A DNA stretch of 64,000 nucleotides from Anaerolineaceae bacterium (GCA_029975475.1 JARKPB010000008.1:1391202-1455201); one strand, 5' to 3'; positions 8,626 to 18,699 are shown, counted from the first letter of the stretch. Numbers and translations are program-made. The notes: a model not told the origin generated them from the sequence alone.

Positions 8626-9468
8626 ATGTCTCGAAAAATCCTTTTCTCCGCTTTGATCTGCGCGCTGATCCTGAGCGCCTGCACCCTGACCTTTACCGTC
8701 CCGGCCACGAAAACCGGCGAAGTACGGGAGTTCAACATCAGTGAACCAAAACTGGAGAACGAGCCCGCCAGTGTAGAAATCAAAATGGGCGGGGGAACGC
8801 TGAATATCCGCAGCGGCGGCAGCCAATTGATTGAGGGAACTGTCCGGTATAACGTGGCGGAATGGGAGCCAAGAATTGAACGCACAGAGCGCGCTTTGAC
8901 CATTACCCAGGGGGACGCGGGTCTGGCCGTGCCGAACTTTGATGTGGTCAACCAGTGGGAATTGACCCTGGGGACCCAACCGGTGGATTTGAAGATCAGC
9001 GCTGGCGGTTATAAAGGCAAACTGGACTTTGGGGGCGCCTCCCTCACCCGCCTCGAAATCAATGACGGCGCAAGCAATTCAAGCGTTGATTTCAGCCAGC
9101 CGAACCTGAGCCCGATGGATAAACTGGTTTACGCCACCGGCGCGTCAACGGTAAAACTGCTCAATCTCTCCAACGCGCGGGCGAAAAATATCGAATTTTC
9201 CAGCGGCGCGGGTTCTTATCAACTGGCGTTCGGCCCGGACCTGATCCAGGATACCCGCGTTAAAATTTCCAGCGGTGCCAGCGAAGTCCGGCTGAGCCTG
9301 CCAAAAAATGCCACTATTCGCGTGCGGTTTCCCGGAGGGATCAGCAACATTGACGCCCGGGGCAGCTGGTCGGTGAACGACGGGGTATACAGTTATGACG
9401 GGGGCGGAAAAACCCTGGAAGTCGAGATTGACATGGTTGTCGGCAGCGTGATCCTGGAACGAGAATGA
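8626..9468 (+). CDS. Lipoprotein with toast-rack/LiaF-like beta domain
   Basis: Lipoprotein signal peptide with lipobox LSAC (Cys19). The mature part alternates short beta-strands with GGG, SGG and SSGAG turns (KMGGGTLNIRSGG, KISSGASEVRLSLP), ending VVGSVILERE. This repetitive architecture resembles toast_rack/DUF4097-type or LiaF-like proteins, which occur with envelope-stress regulators. A GGAGG ribosome site lies just after the upstream hairpin. It is the last gene of the sigma/anti-sigma cluster, so an envelope-stress role is plausible but unproven. Exact family needs a profile search. Confidence 0.72.
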   Translation: MSRKILFSALICALILSACTLTFTVPATKTGEVREFNISEPKLENEPASVEIKMGGGTLNIRSGGSQLIEGTVRYNVAEWEPRIERTERALTITQGDAGLAVPNFDVVNQWELTLGTQPVDLKISAGGYKGKLDFGGASLTRLEINDGASNSSVDFSQPNLSPMDKLVYATGASTVKLLNLSNARAKNIEFSSGAGSYQLAFGPDLIQDTRVKISSGASEVRLSLPKNATIRVRFPGGISNIDARGSWSVNDGVYSYDGGGKTLEVEIDMVVGSVILERE

Positions 9469-9487
9469 CGATCCGATAACCCGGTGG

Positions 9488-9515
9488 AGCCCCTTCTAAA
9501 GAAGGGGCTTTTTTT
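9488..9515 (+). terminator. Intrinsic terminator closing the sigma-factor operon
   Basis: AGCCCCTTC (9488-9496), loop TAAA, GAAGGGGCT (9501-9509), then a seven-base T run. Confidence 0.9.
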
Positions 9516-9519
9516 CTCC

Positions 9520-9548
9520 TTGCCAGAGTTCCCACTTACCGGTAAGAT
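9520..9548 (+). promoter_or_regulatory. Promoter of the C45 hydrolase gene; leaderless start
   Basis: TTGCCA (9520-9525), exactly 17 bp, TAAGAT (9543-9548). The ATG at 9555 lies seven bases after the -10, where transcription should begin. No Shine-Dalgarno sequence is present. Confidence 0.75.
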
Positions 9549-9554
9549 TAACGA

Positions 9555-10655
9555 ATGAACGACCGAACCTCAATTCTCCATTCAACCCCCGCGCCGCTCA
9601 TCAGCGTAAAAGGGAACCACCGCCAGATCGGGCAGCAGATCGGCGAGGCAGCCCGTGAACAGGTCCGGCACTCGATAGAAAATGCCCGCGCTCTGATCAG
9701 TTCTGCCTATGACCAGCTGCAGCTCAACTGGGAAGGCACGACCATCCAGGCGCAAAAATATCTGCCCTTCGCCCAGGAAAGATACCCCCAGTATGTCGAA
9801 GAAATGATCGGGATGGCGGAAGGCGCCGGGGTTAAATTTGACGATCTCGTGGTGATCAACGCGATGGAAGCGGTCACATCTGACGCGCTGCACCTGACCA
9901 AATGCACCAGCCTGGCGGTGAATGAACAGCACACCAGCTCCGGGCATGTGCTGGTGGCGCACAATGAAGACTGGCTGCCCGAAGATGAAACGGATGTGTT
10001 GATCATTCAGGCGCGGCTGGATGATGAACCGCCCTGGCTGGCGATGACCTACGGGGGACTGCTTCCGAACATTGGTCTGAACGCGCACGGAATTGCCCAG
10101 TGCTGCGATTCGGTATACCCGACGGATATCCGTATTGGAATTCCGCGCATCATTGTGTCCAGAGCGGTGCTGGCAGCCCAGACGCCAGGTCAGGCAATCC
10201 GCCGCACGCTGGTCCCCCTGCGCGCCGCGGGATACAACCACCTGCTGGCGCATGAATCCGGCGAGCTCTACAGCGTGGAAGTGTCAGCGCGCAACTTCGC
10301 CGTCCTTTACGGAGAGGACGGCTACATGGTGCACACCAATCATTTCCTCGATCCGCGCATGCAGACCCTGGAAGATGAGCCAGACGAATTGATCGCCACG
10401 CGCGTGCGCTACCACCGCGCAAAACGCCTGCTGACGGGCAACCCGCAGCATTCGATCCTGACGCTGCAGGCCATCATGCGCGATCACGTCAATTATCCCG
10501 ATTCAATCTGCAATCACGCCATTGAAGACGACGACCCGCTGGATCGCGAAAAAACGATCAACAGCCTGGTGATGGATTTGACCGAACGCATCATGTACGT
10601 CGCCTGGGGCAACCCCTGCAAGAACGGTTATCACGCTTATCAACTGGAAGGTTGA
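9555..10655 (+). CDS. C45-family (acyltransferase/amidohydrolase) autoproteolytic Ntn-hydrolase
   Basis: Resembles the peptidase C45/acyl-CoA:6-aminopenicillanate acyltransferase family, whose members cut themselves to expose an N-terminal cysteine nucleophile. The candidate nucleophile is Cys117 in LTKCTSLAV, followed by the family's VLVAHNEDWLPED block and the GLNAHGIAQCCDSV segment. GNHRQIGQQIGEAA near the N-terminus is also typical. Length 366 aa. No signal peptide is visible, so cytosolic. The natural substrate (an amide or acyl-amino compound) cannot be read from sequence. A single-gene unit with its own consensus promoter at 9520. Confidence 0.82.
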   Translation: MNDRTSILHSTPAPLISVKGNHRQIGQQIGEAAREQVRHSIENARALISSAYDQLQLNWEGTTIQAQKYLPFAQERYPQYVEEMIGMAEGAGVKFDDLVVINAMEAVTSDALHLTKCTSLAVNEQHTSSGHVLVAHNEDWLPEDETDVLIIQARLDDEPPWLAMTYGGLLPNIGLNAHGIAQCCDSVYPTDIRIGIPRIIVSRAVLAAQTPGQAIRRTLVPLRAAGYNHLLAHESGELYSVEVSARNFAVLYGEDGYMVHTNHFLDPRMQTLEDEPDELIATRVRYHRAKRLLTGNPQHSILTLQAIMRDHVNYPDSICNHAIEDDDPLDREKTINSLVMDLTERIMYVAWGNPCKNGYHAYQLEG

Positions 10656-10677
10656 AGGGCGCTGATGCTTAAAATTT

Positions 10678-10704
10678 GCGCGGGCCGGCACAACCGGTCC
10701 GCGC
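10678..10704 (+). terminator. Possible weak terminator between C45 hydrolase gene and nadD
   Basis: An 11-bp stem with one G-U pair (10678-10688 with 10694-10704) lies in the convergent gap, but only a short GTTT tail follows. Confidence 0.45.
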
Positions 10705-10709
10705 GCTGT

Positions 10710-11306
10710 TTAGCGGTACCACCCCCGGGCGGCAATCATCTCCGCTACCGGGGGAGGAAGATAATGGCGGTACGGAGCGCCAGTGCGAATCCGCTGCCGC
10801 ACCGCGCTGGCGGAAATTTCGATCAGGGGAGTGTTTACCCAGCGCAGCCGGGCGGGTAATTCGGGCAGCAGGCGCTCCAGTTCAGCCAGATCAACGGCCG
10901 CGCCTGGCCGCCGCATGACTCCGATTTCGTCACAGGCGGTGATGAAATCGCGGGGGGTGTGCCAGGTCGGCAGATCGCGCAGCGAATCCCCCCCCATCAG
11001 GTAAACCAGCGTATCCCCGGGATAGTCTCGGTGTAAGATGCGCATGCTGTCCACCGCGTAATGCGGCGCGGGGCGGTCGATATCAACCCGTGAAATGACA
11101 AAAGCCGCTTCGCCAGTCAATGCGGCCTGCAGCAAGGCCAGGCGCTGCTCCAGCGGACTGATGTCCTGCGTCAGCTTGTGCGGTGGGGTCGGGGTAAGAA
11201 CCCAGAGGACTTTATCCAGCTCAAGCTGATAGCGGCATTCATCCGCCAGGATCAGGTGAGCGAGGTGGGGAGGGTCAAAAGTGCCGCCGAAAATTCCCAG
11301 GCGCAT
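10710..11306 (-). CDS. nadD: Nicotinate-nucleotide adenylyltransferase
   Basis: Makes nicotinic acid adenine dinucleotide from nicotinate mononucleotide and ATP, the penultimate step of NAD synthesis. The N-terminal GIFGGTFDPPHLAH is the nucleotidyltransferase HxGH-type motif, and ISASAVRQRI near residue 165 is the C-terminal ISSTxxR-like motif. Length 198 aa is normal. Its start lies 3 nt after the obgE stop, so it is co-transcribed with obgE, a frequent arrangement in bacteria. Confidence 0.95.
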   Translation of the reverse strand: MRLGIFGGTFDPPHLAHLILADECRYQLELDKVLWVLTPTPPHKLTQDISPLEQRLALLQAALTGEAAFVISRVDIDRPAPHYAVDSMRILHRDYPGDTLVYLMGGDSLRDLPTWHTPRDFITACDEIGVMRRPGAAVDLAELERLLPELPARLRWVNTPLIEISASAVRQRIRTGAPYRHYLPPPVAEMIAARGWYR

Positions 11307-11309
11307 CGG

Positions 11310-12572
11310 CTACTCCTGCCATTCCAGCTCGTATTGATCGCCAATGTAGACGGTATCGCCGTCCTGAACCCCGGCTTCGCGCAGCGCCTGCTCGACGCCG
11401 AGCGTTTCCATCAAGCGCTGGAAGCGCCGCACGGACTCGTCGTATTCCCAGAAGGTCATATCCGCGGCGCGTTCAATCGCCGCTCCAGAAACCTTCCAGC
11501 CGTCGGATACGCGGGTAATTTTGAAATCTTTCTCTTCAACCGGCGGGCGGTACACGGGCAGCTGTTCAACCACCGCAGCCGCTGGAGCGGTTTGAAGCAG
11601 CTCATGCGCTTTCCAGAGCAATTCGCGCAGGTTGAGATGGCTGGCAGTCGAGACCGGCAGGGCTGAAAAGCCTTTTTTTGCCAGGCGTTTTTCAATTTCA
11701 GGCCAGCGCTGCTGGACATCCGGCAAATCCATCTTGTTGAAGGCGACAATTTGCGGTTTTTTTGCAAGATCTGGATCAAAAAGGGCCATCTCCGCGTTGG
11801 TCATGCTCAGGTCAACCAACGGGTCATCGGAGAGCCCATCCAGCATGTGGATCAGCACGCGGGTGCGCTGAATATGGCGCAGGAAGGCGTCGCCCAGTCC
11901 AGCGCCTTGATGCGCGCCTTCGATAAGACCGGGAATATCCGCCAGTACCAGCGTGGTGTTGAGATCCAGTTCAGCGACCCCCAGGTTAGGTTCGAGAGTG
12001 GTAAAGGGATAATCAGCGATCTTTGGCCGGGCGTTGGTTACCGCTGCCAGCAAACTGGATTTTCCAGCATTCGGGACGCCCACGATGCCAATATCGGCGA
12101 TCAACTTGAGCACGAGCCGCAGGCGTTTTTCTTCGGCTGGCTGTCCTTTTTCCGCCATTCTGGGCGCCTGGTTGCGCGAAGAGGCAAAATGCTGGTTGCC
12201 GCGCCCGCCCTTGCCGCCTTTGCAGACCAGTAAACGCTGCCCCGCCTCGACCAGATCGCCCAGCAATTCTCCGCTGTCCGCATCGTACACCACGGTCCCG
12301 GGCGGAACCGGGATGACCAGCTCGGGGGCAGATTTTCCGGACATGTTGCTGCGCGCGCCTTTTGCGCCGTCGCGAGCCTCGAAACGCATTTGATAGTGAA
12401 ATTTCGCCAGGGTGTTCAAACCAGGGCGAACTTCCAGAACGACATCTCCGCCCCGGCCGCCGTCGCCGCCGTCAGGTCCGCCGCGGGGAACATACTTTTC
12501 CCGGCGGAAATGCACCATCCCATCGCCGCCTTTGCCTGACCGAACCTGGATCACCGCTTCATCAATAAACAT
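11310..12572 (-). CDS. obgE: Obg-family GTPase
   Basis: Ribosome-associated GTPase involved in 50S subunit maturation and stress control. It has the glycine-rich Obg fold (1-158; GGDGGRGGDVV), a G domain with P-loop GVPNAGKSSLL (about 165) and switch ADIPGLIEGAHQGAGLG, NKMD at the G4 position, and a C-terminal OCT domain (about 335-420). Length 420 aa is typical. An intrinsic terminator stands only about 18 nt upstream of the start codon, leaving no room for a promoter after it. Expression therefore depends on readthrough or on a promoter inside or before that hairpin. Confidence 0.95.
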   Translation of the reverse strand: MFIDEAVIQVRSGKGGDGMVHFRREKYVPRGGPDGGDGGRGGDVVLEVRPGLNTLAKFHYQMRFEARDGAKGARSNMSGKSAPELVIPVPPGTVVYDADSGELLGDLVEAGQRLLVCKGGKGGRGNQHFASSRNQAPRMAEKGQPAEEKRLRLVLKLIADIGIVGVPNAGKSSLLAAVTNARPKIADYPFTTLEPNLGVAELDLNTTLVLADIPGLIEGAHQGAGLGDAFLRHIQRTRVLIHMLDGLSDDPLVDLSMTNAEMALFDPDLAKKPQIVAFNKMDLPDVQQRWPEIEKRLAKKGFSALPVSTASHLNLRELLWKAHELLQTAPAAAVVEQLPVYRPPVEEKDFKITRVSDGWKVSGAAIERAADMTFWEYDESVRRFQRLMETLGVEQALREAGVQDGDTVYIGDQYELEWQE

Positions 12573-12590
12573 CAGACCTGCTTTCTTAAG

Positions 12591-12634
12591 AAAAAAAAGG
12601 AATCAGCCGAAGCGCGAGCGCCGCGACTGATTCC
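12591..12634 (-). terminator. Terminator or attenuator directly upstream of obgE
   Basis: On the minus strand GGAATCAG pairs with CTGATTCC (12627-12634 and 12599-12606), with a GC-rich interior, and eight T follow immediately. It terminates the GTPase transcript but sits almost against the obgE start. Confidence 0.85.
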
Positions 12635-12654
12635 AATTTTACCGTAATGTCGGT

Positions 12655-13977
12655 TTACTTGCGGGCGAATTTCTCTTTGAGGATGTCCTCAAGGGTGGGC
12701 TTGCCGATTTCCTGCAGTTCATAGCGAACGCGCTGCATGGGTTTGTTGACCTTGATAATGCGGGTCAGGTCAATCGGCGTGGCCGAGACGATGATATCCA
12801 CGTCCGCTTTGTTGATCGTCTTTTCAAGGTCTTTGGTCATATCTTCGCCGTAGCCCATGGCGGGCAGGATCGCGCCGGTAGTGGGGTATTTCTTGTAAGT
12901 GGCGGCGATGCTGCCAACCGCGAAGGGGCGCGGGTCGACAATTTCAGCGGCGCCGTAGCGGCGGGCAGCCACCCAGCCAGCCCCGTAGGCCATTTCGCCG
13001 TGGGTCAGCGTGGGGCCGTCCTCAATCACCAGCACGCGCTTGCCGCGGATTAATTCGGGCTTGTCCACAAACAATGGAGACGCGCCTTCGATGAAGATGG
13101 CGTTGGGGTTGACCGCATAAGCAGCATTGCGAACAGCAATCACGCTTTCAGGGGTGGCGGTATCCACCTTGTTGATCACAAAGACATCCGCCAGGTTGAC
13201 ATTGGTTTCGCCCGGATGGTAGCGGGTCTCGTGACCGGCGCGGTGCGGGTCCAGGACAACAATGTTGAGATCGGATTTGTAGAAGGGGAAGTCGTTGTTA
13301 CCGCCGTCCCACAGGACGATATCGACTTCCTGTTCAGCCTGGCGCAGGATGGCTTCATAATCCACACCGGCGTAGACAATCACGCCGTTATCCAGATGGG
13401 GTTCGTATTCCTCGCGCTCCTCAATCGTGCAGGCGTGTTTGTCCAGATCGGCATAGGTGGCAAAGCGCTGAACTTTCTGCTTAACCAGATCCCCGTAAGG
13501 CATCGGGTGGCGGACAGCGGCGACTTTATAGCCCATTTCGCGCAGGATTAACGAGACCCGGCGGGTGGTCTGGCTTTTTCCGGAGCCGGTGCGAATGGCG
13601 CAAACAGAAACCACCGGCTTGGTGGATTTTAATTGCGTGGTGCCGACGCCCATCAGGCGAAAATCGGCGCCGCAGGCGTTTACCAGAGAAGCCTTGTGCA
13701 TCACATACTCATGCGGGACATCGCTGTAAGCAAACACAACCTGGTCAACCTTCAAATCTTTAATCAGTTTCACCAGATCGGATTCGGGGAAGATCGGAAT
13801 ACCTTCCGGGTAGAGCGATCCGGCCAGCTCGGCGGGATAGCGGCGGCCTTCAATGTTGGGGATCTGGGTGGCGGTGAAGGCAACCACGTGATAATCCTTG
13901 TTGTCGCGGAAGAAAACGTTGAAATTGTGGAAATCACGTCCGGCCGCGCCCATGATGATGGTTCGAATTGGGTTCAT
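12655..13977 (-). CDS. COG2403-type GTPase (cyclic 2,3-diphosphoglycerate synthetase-like)
   Basis: A 440-aa cytosolic protein with an N-terminal Rossmann-like segment (IIMGAAGRDFHNFNVFFRD) and a P-loop region (SVCAIRTGSGKSQTTRRV, about 135) followed by WDGGNNDFPF and VINKVDTA (a G4-like NKxD). This layout matches the predicted GTPase family that includes archaeal cyclic 2,3-diphosphoglycerate synthetase. Its real role in bacteria is not settled. I use the ATG at 13977 because AAGGAGA is 9 nt upstream of it; the earlier ATG at 13986 overlaps that ribosome site. It follows argS by 36 nt and is probably co-transcribed. Its own terminator is at 12591. Confidence 0.82.
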   Translation of the reverse strand: MNPIRTIIMGAAGRDFHNFNVFFRDNKDYHVVAFTATQIPNIEGRRYPAELAGSLYPEGIPIFPESDLVKLIKDLKVDQVVFAYSDVPHEYVMHKASLVNACGADFRLMGVGTTQLKSTKPVVSVCAIRTGSGKSQTTRRVSLILREMGYKVAAVRHPMPYGDLVKQKVQRFATYADLDKHACTIEEREEYEPHLDNGVIVYAGVDYEAILRQAEQEVDIVLWDGGNNDFPFYKSDLNIVVLDPHRAGHETRYHPGETNVNLADVFVINKVDTATPESVIAVRNAAYAVNPNAIFIEGASPLFVDKPELIRGKRVLVIEDGPTLTHGEMAYGAGWVAARRYGAAEIVDPRPFAVGSIAATYKKYPTTGAILPAMGYGEDMTKDLEKTINKADVDIIVSATPIDLTRIIKVNKPMQRVRYELQEIGKPTLEDILKEKFARK

Positions 13978-14013
13978 GTAAAACATCTCCTTTTCAATAG
14001 AATTGCGGTTAGT

Positions 14014-15780
14014 TCACATCGCTTCTGGGGCTGTGATGCCCATCAAAGCCAACAGGACCGCGATCGCCTGCCTTGAAGCGGCGACCAGGCGTAGACGCTG
14101 ATCCCGCACCTGCGGTTCAGCCGAGATAACGGGACACTGGGTGTAAAAATCATTAAAAGCCCGGGCCAGTTCAAAGCCCAGGGTGGCGATCTGCAGCGGT
14201 TTCAAATCCGCCGCGGCGCGCTGCACTTCTTTTGGAATGCGCGCGATCATGTCCACCAGCACAATTTCGGGCTGGGTTAACGCGTACTGTGGAGTGGTTT
14301 CTGGCGGGAGGCTGCCGCCGGCTTTCCGCAGGATGCTGCCGGCGCGCACGTAAGCATACTGGATGTAAGGAGCCGCCTGACCGTCAAAATCGAGCGCGGT
14401 TTCCCAGTCGAAGGTTACGATTTTCCCATTTTCCCGCGCCAGCATGGGATATTTAATCGCGCCAATCCCAACCGCCCGCGCTACCGCCTGCTTGGCTTCT
14501 TCGGAAAGATCGGGATTCTTCTCCTGGACAACTTTCAGCGCGCGGCTGACCGCCTCGCGGATTAAATCTTCCAGCAGGACAACCGTGCCTTCTCGAGAAG
14601 AGACGACCACGTTTCCGGGCAGGTTCACCAGTTCATATGCCACATGCTCGAGCTTATCCGCCCAGGGATAACCGGCGATTTCCAGGGTCTTGAACACCTG
14701 CTGAAAGTGCAGGCTCTGACGCACGTCAACCACATACAGAGCGCGGCTGAGGTCGGGATAATCGCTGAACTTCTGGCGCGCCAGGGCTAAATCTTCCGTG
14801 GCATACAGGGCTGTGCCGTCGGAACGAAGCACAACCAGCACCCGGTACTTTTCCTGTTTTAACCCGAGGACGTCATCAATTTTGACGTAAACCGCCCCGT
14901 CCGGGCGTTCATCAATCGCGATCCCCTTGCGGATTAAATCCGCCACGATTTCTTTGCCCGCTTCCTCAAACATACTGTTAAAGTAATAGCGGTCAAACGG
15001 GATATCCAGCAGGGCGTACATCTCGTTAAAACCATCCAGCGACCACTGGCGGGTTTCTTTCCAGAGATTGACCACCTGCGGATCTTTGCGGTCCCAGCGG
15101 GCGTAAAGGGCGCGCACTTCCTGTTCCAGTTCGGGGTTTTCCTCCAGCCGCCGGCTGGCTTCGGCATAGAGATCACCCATCCAGCGGGTAATATCCCGGT
15201 CGGGTCGTTCGCCGGCGTGATACTTCATGTAATTCCACAGCCACTTGATGACGTGCAGCCCGATATCGCCGGGGTAATTGGCGCGAATGACCTCGTAACC
15301 CGCGTGGGATAAAATCCGGCAAAGACCGTCGCCCAGGATCGCCGAGCGCAGATGGCCAACATGAAAGGCTTTGTGGGTATTGGGCTGGGAAAACTCCACC
15401 ATGATCTTTTGCCCTTTGGGTTCGCCGCGGGCAAAATCAGATCCCTGAGCCAGGACGGTGGAAATCACCTGGCGGGCGTAATCGGCTGTGGAAAAATAAA
15501 GGTTCAGGTAGCCCTTGACCGCTTCGACTTTTTCAAAACCTGCCGGTATGCCGAGATGGTCTGCCACCTGCTCGGCGATTTGCTGCGCGCGCTGGTGAAC
15601 CGGCACTTTCAAGCCGCTTTGGCGCGCTTCCAGAGCTGCCAGCTGAAAGAAAGACGTGGAAATCCCCCAGGAGCCTGCAAAGGGGATCCAAACCCAGGCG
15701 ACTGGCAGATCAGGCAATCCCTGACTGGCTAAAAAATCCTTTATCCTGGCGGCTAACTCGGTCTGTTCTCGCTCAAACAT
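14014..15780 (-). CDS. argS: Arginyl-tRNA synthetase
   Basis: Charges tRNA-Arg. The class I HIGH motif appears as HVGHLRSAILGD, preceded by the family's QPNTHKAFH. The KMSK loop is degenerate (VVVSSREGTVV), as in many ArgRS. An N-terminal Arg-tRNA-synthetase domain (1-90) and a C-terminal DALR anticodon-binding domain (about 465-588) complete the 588-aa protein. The open frame extends further upstream, but ATG 15780 (MFEREQTELAARIKDF) is the start that fits the family and a promoter ends just before it. First gene of an argS-GTPase unit. Confidence 0.95.
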   Translation of the reverse strand: MFEREQTELAARIKDFLASQGLPDLPVAWVWIPFAGSWGISTSFFQLAALEARQSGLKVPVHQRAQQIAEQVADHLGIPAGFEKVEAVKGYLNLYFSTADYARQVISTVLAQGSDFARGEPKGQKIMVEFSQPNTHKAFHVGHLRSAILGDGLCRILSHAGYEVIRANYPGDIGLHVIKWLWNYMKYHAGERPDRDITRWMGDLYAEASRRLEENPELEQEVRALYARWDRKDPQVVNLWKETRQWSLDGFNEMYALLDIPFDRYYFNSMFEEAGKEIVADLIRKGIAIDERPDGAVYVKIDDVLGLKQEKYRVLVVLRSDGTALYATEDLALARQKFSDYPDLSRALYVVDVRQSLHFQQVFKTLEIAGYPWADKLEHVAYELVNLPGNVVVSSREGTVVLLEDLIREAVSRALKVVQEKNPDLSEEAKQAVARAVGIGAIKYPMLARENGKIVTFDWETALDFDGQAAPYIQYAYVRAGSILRKAGGSLPPETTPQYALTQPEIVLVDMIARIPKEVQRAAADLKPLQIATLGFELARAFNDFYTQCPVISAEPQVRDQRLRLVAASRQAIAVLLALMGITAPEAM

Positions 15781-15808
15781 ATCCCATCTCAAAGGCTGCT
15801 CTGCAAAA

Positions 15809-15836
15809 ATTATAACATTCCGCTTATCGCTGTCAG
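15809..15836 (-). promoter_or_regulatory. argS promoter
   Basis: Minus strand CTGACA (15836-15831), 16-bp spacer, TATAAT (15814-15809), preceded by TGT so it also has an extended -10. Leader of about 22 nt. Confidence 0.82.
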
Positions 15837-15889
15837 GTGCCAACCTTCCACTGGCTTTACGCCGTTCCTCACCTGACTGGAGAGTAACA

Positions 15890-15916
15890 AGAAAGCGGGA
15901 GCCGTCTGCTCCCGCT
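15890..15916 (-). terminator. Intrinsic terminator after rpsT
   Basis: Minus strand AGCGGGAG (15916-15909), 7-nt loop, CTCCCGCT (15901-15894), then TTC TTG TT. Moderate T tract. Confidence 0.75.
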
Positions 15917-15946
15917 GGTGGGTCCTGCTAGAGAACTGTTAAGGGT

Positions 15947-16213
15947 CTATTCCGCGGCAGCGGCGAGCTTCTTCATCAGGCGGCTCTTGCGGCGGGCGGC
16001 ATTGTTTTTATGCAGAACGCCTTTTTCCGCAGCCTTATCAAGGGCGCTGACAGCCAGCTTTACCGCTTCGACAGAAGCGGTCTGATCGCCATTTTCCAGG
16101 GTAAGACGGGCTTTGGTGATCAAAGTGCGGGCGCGGCCGCGGTACACGCGGTTGCGAAGGCGGCGTTTTTCATTTTGCTTGTTGCGCTTGATAGCAGACT
16201 TAATATTGGCCAA
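15947..16213 (-). CDS. rpsT: 30S ribosomal protein S20
   Basis: Small basic protein binding 16S rRNA. MANIKSAIKRNKQNEKRRLRN at the N-terminus and HKNNAARRKSRLMKKL at the C-terminus are diagnostic. 88 aa, normal length. GGAGGAAG precedes the ATG. Transcribed alone from a near-consensus promoter at 16252-16280, with a terminator at 15890. The region between its end and argS carries nothing else. Confidence 0.97.
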   Translation of the reverse strand: MANIKSAIKRNKQNEKRRLRNRVYRGRARTLITKARLTLENGDQTASVEAVKLAVSALDKAAEKGVLHKNNAARRKSRLMKKLAAAAE

Positions 16214-16251
16214 CTTCTTCCTCCAAAATGTCTTTCACAATCCGAAGTGCT

Positions 16252-16280
16252 ATTCTACCCGAAGGCTGCGGATTTGTCCA
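16252..16280 (-). promoter_or_regulatory. rpsT promoter
   Basis: Minus strand TGGACA (16280-16275), 17-bp spacer, TAGAAT (16257-16252). Leader about 35 nt. Confidence 0.82.
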
Positions 16281-16300
16281 GATTGATTTTCGCTGATAAA

Positions 16301-16334
16301 AGAAAAGCCGGCAGGCATTCAACATCCTGCCGGC
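16301..16334 (-). terminator. Intrinsic terminator after pgk
   Basis: Minus strand GCCGGCAGG (16334-16326) pairs with CCTGCCGGC (16315-16307), then TTTTCT. It closes the gap-pgk unit. Confidence 0.9.
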
Positions 16335-16352
16335 CTGCCAAAACACTACTGC

Positions 16353-17528
16353 TTACTTATCCTGCAAAGCCGCCAGGCCGGGCAGCACCAGCCCTTCCAG
16401 CATCTCGAGCGATGCGCCGCCGCCGGTCGAAATGTGGGTGATTTTATCCGCCACGCCAGACTGCTGCACCGCGGCGACCGACTCGCCGCCGCCGATGACG
16501 CTGACCGCGCTGCTTTCAGCAACCGCCCGGGCGATAGCGAAGGTGCCTTCCGCAAAGCGCGGGAATTCAAACACGCCCATCGGACCGTTCCAGACCACGG
16601 TGCCGGCAGCAGCAATCACTTTGCTGTAAGCGGCTGCGGTTTCGGGCCCAATATCCAGAATGCGCCAGCCCTCCGGCACCGGGCCGACCGCCAGGGTCTT
16701 TTTTTCCGCTTCGGCGTCAAAGGCGCTGGCGATCACCATATCAACCGGCAGGCGCAGCTTGTCACCGCCGATTTTCAGCAGGTCCGCAGCGGTCTGGACG
16801 GCTTCTTCTTCCACCAGGGAGTCGCCAACCGGGTATCCCTGGGCTTTGAAGAAGGTATTCGCCATGCCGCCGCCGATCAAAACGGTATCGGCTTTGGTCA
16901 AGAGGTTTTTAATCACGCCGATTTTATCGGAGATTTTCGCGCCGCCCAGGATGGCAACAAACGGGCGCCTGGGAGATTCAACCGCCTCGCCCAGGTATTT
17001 AATCTCTTTTTCCATCAGGAAACCGGCCACACCCGGCAGGAACCGGGCAACGCCTTCGGTAGAAGAATGCGCCCGGTGGGCCGTGCCGAAAGCGTCATTG
17101 ACGTAGATATCCGCCAGAGCGGCCATCTGCCTGGCCAGGTCAAGGTCGTTCTTTTCTTCGCCGGGATAAAAGCGGGTATTTTCCAACACCAGGATTCCCC
17201 CGGGTTTCAGCGCGGCAGCGGCGGCCTCCGCTTTTGGACCCACGCAGTCATCCACAAAAGCCACCGGCCTGCCCATGACTTTTTGCAGGTGTTCCGCAAC
17301 CGGCTGTAAAGAGAATTCCGCGGACGGTCCGCCCTTGGGACGGCCAAGATGCGAACAGAGGATGACCGCAGCGCCGTTATCCAGCAGATACTGAATGGTG
17401 GGAACGGCCGCGCGGATGCGGGTATCATCCTTGATTTTGCCTTCTTTCATCGGAACATTGAAGTCTACGCGCACAAGCACCCGCTTGCCTTTAACATCCA
17501 CATCACGAACAGTTTTTTTATTGAACAT
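16353..17528 (-). CDS. pgk: Phosphoglycerate kinase
   Basis: Transfers phosphate from 1,3-bisphosphoglycerate to [16 protein letters not shown] near the N-terminus is the PGK signature; [22 protein letters not shown] and the C-terminal nucleotide loop [13 protein letters not shown] are all present. 391 aa, normal length. It follows gap by 68 nt with no terminator between them, forming the common gap-pgk operon. Confidence 0.97.
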   Translation of the reverse strand: MFNKKTVRDVDVKGKRVLVRVDFNVPMKEGKIKDDTRIRAAVPTIQYLLDNGAAVILCSHLGRPKGGPSAEFSLQPVAEHLQKVMGRPVAFVDDCVGPKAEAAAAALKPGGILVLENTRFYPGEEKNDLDLARQMAALADIYVNDAFGTAHRAHSSTEGVARFLPGVAGFLMEKEIKYLGEAVESPRRPFVAILGGAKISDKIGVIKNLLTKADTVLIGGGMANTFFKAQGYPVGDSLVEEEAVQTAADLLKIGGDKLRLPVDMVIASAFDAEAEKKTLAVGPVPEGWRILDIGPETAAAYSKVIAAAGTVVWNGPMGVFEFPRFAEGTFAIARAVAESSAVSVIGGGESVAAVQQSGVADKITHISTGGGASLEMLEGLVLPGLAALQDK

Positions 17529-17596
17529 GGCGTCCTCTTAAGGTCCCGGGGCGCGCGCTGATGACAAACGCCGCCCCGGAAAACCGGCATTTAAGG

Positions 17597-18679
<1,083 letters not shown>

Positions 18680-18680
18680 C

Positions 18681-18699
18681 TACCATGGGTCGCATGGTA
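18681..18699. promoter_or_regulatory. Perfect inverted repeat upstream of gap, possible operator
   Basis: TACCATG (18681-18687), 5-nt spacer, CATGGTA (18693-18699), 32 bp before the gap start codon. On the minus strand it overlaps a -10-like TTATAC. The position suits a glycolytic repressor, but the regulator is unknown; an RNA stem in the leader is the alternative. Confidence 0.5.

Noticed and set aside
16434..17309. 291-residue plus-strand open frame
   Set aside because: Antisense to pgk, His/Gln-rich shadow composition without domains.
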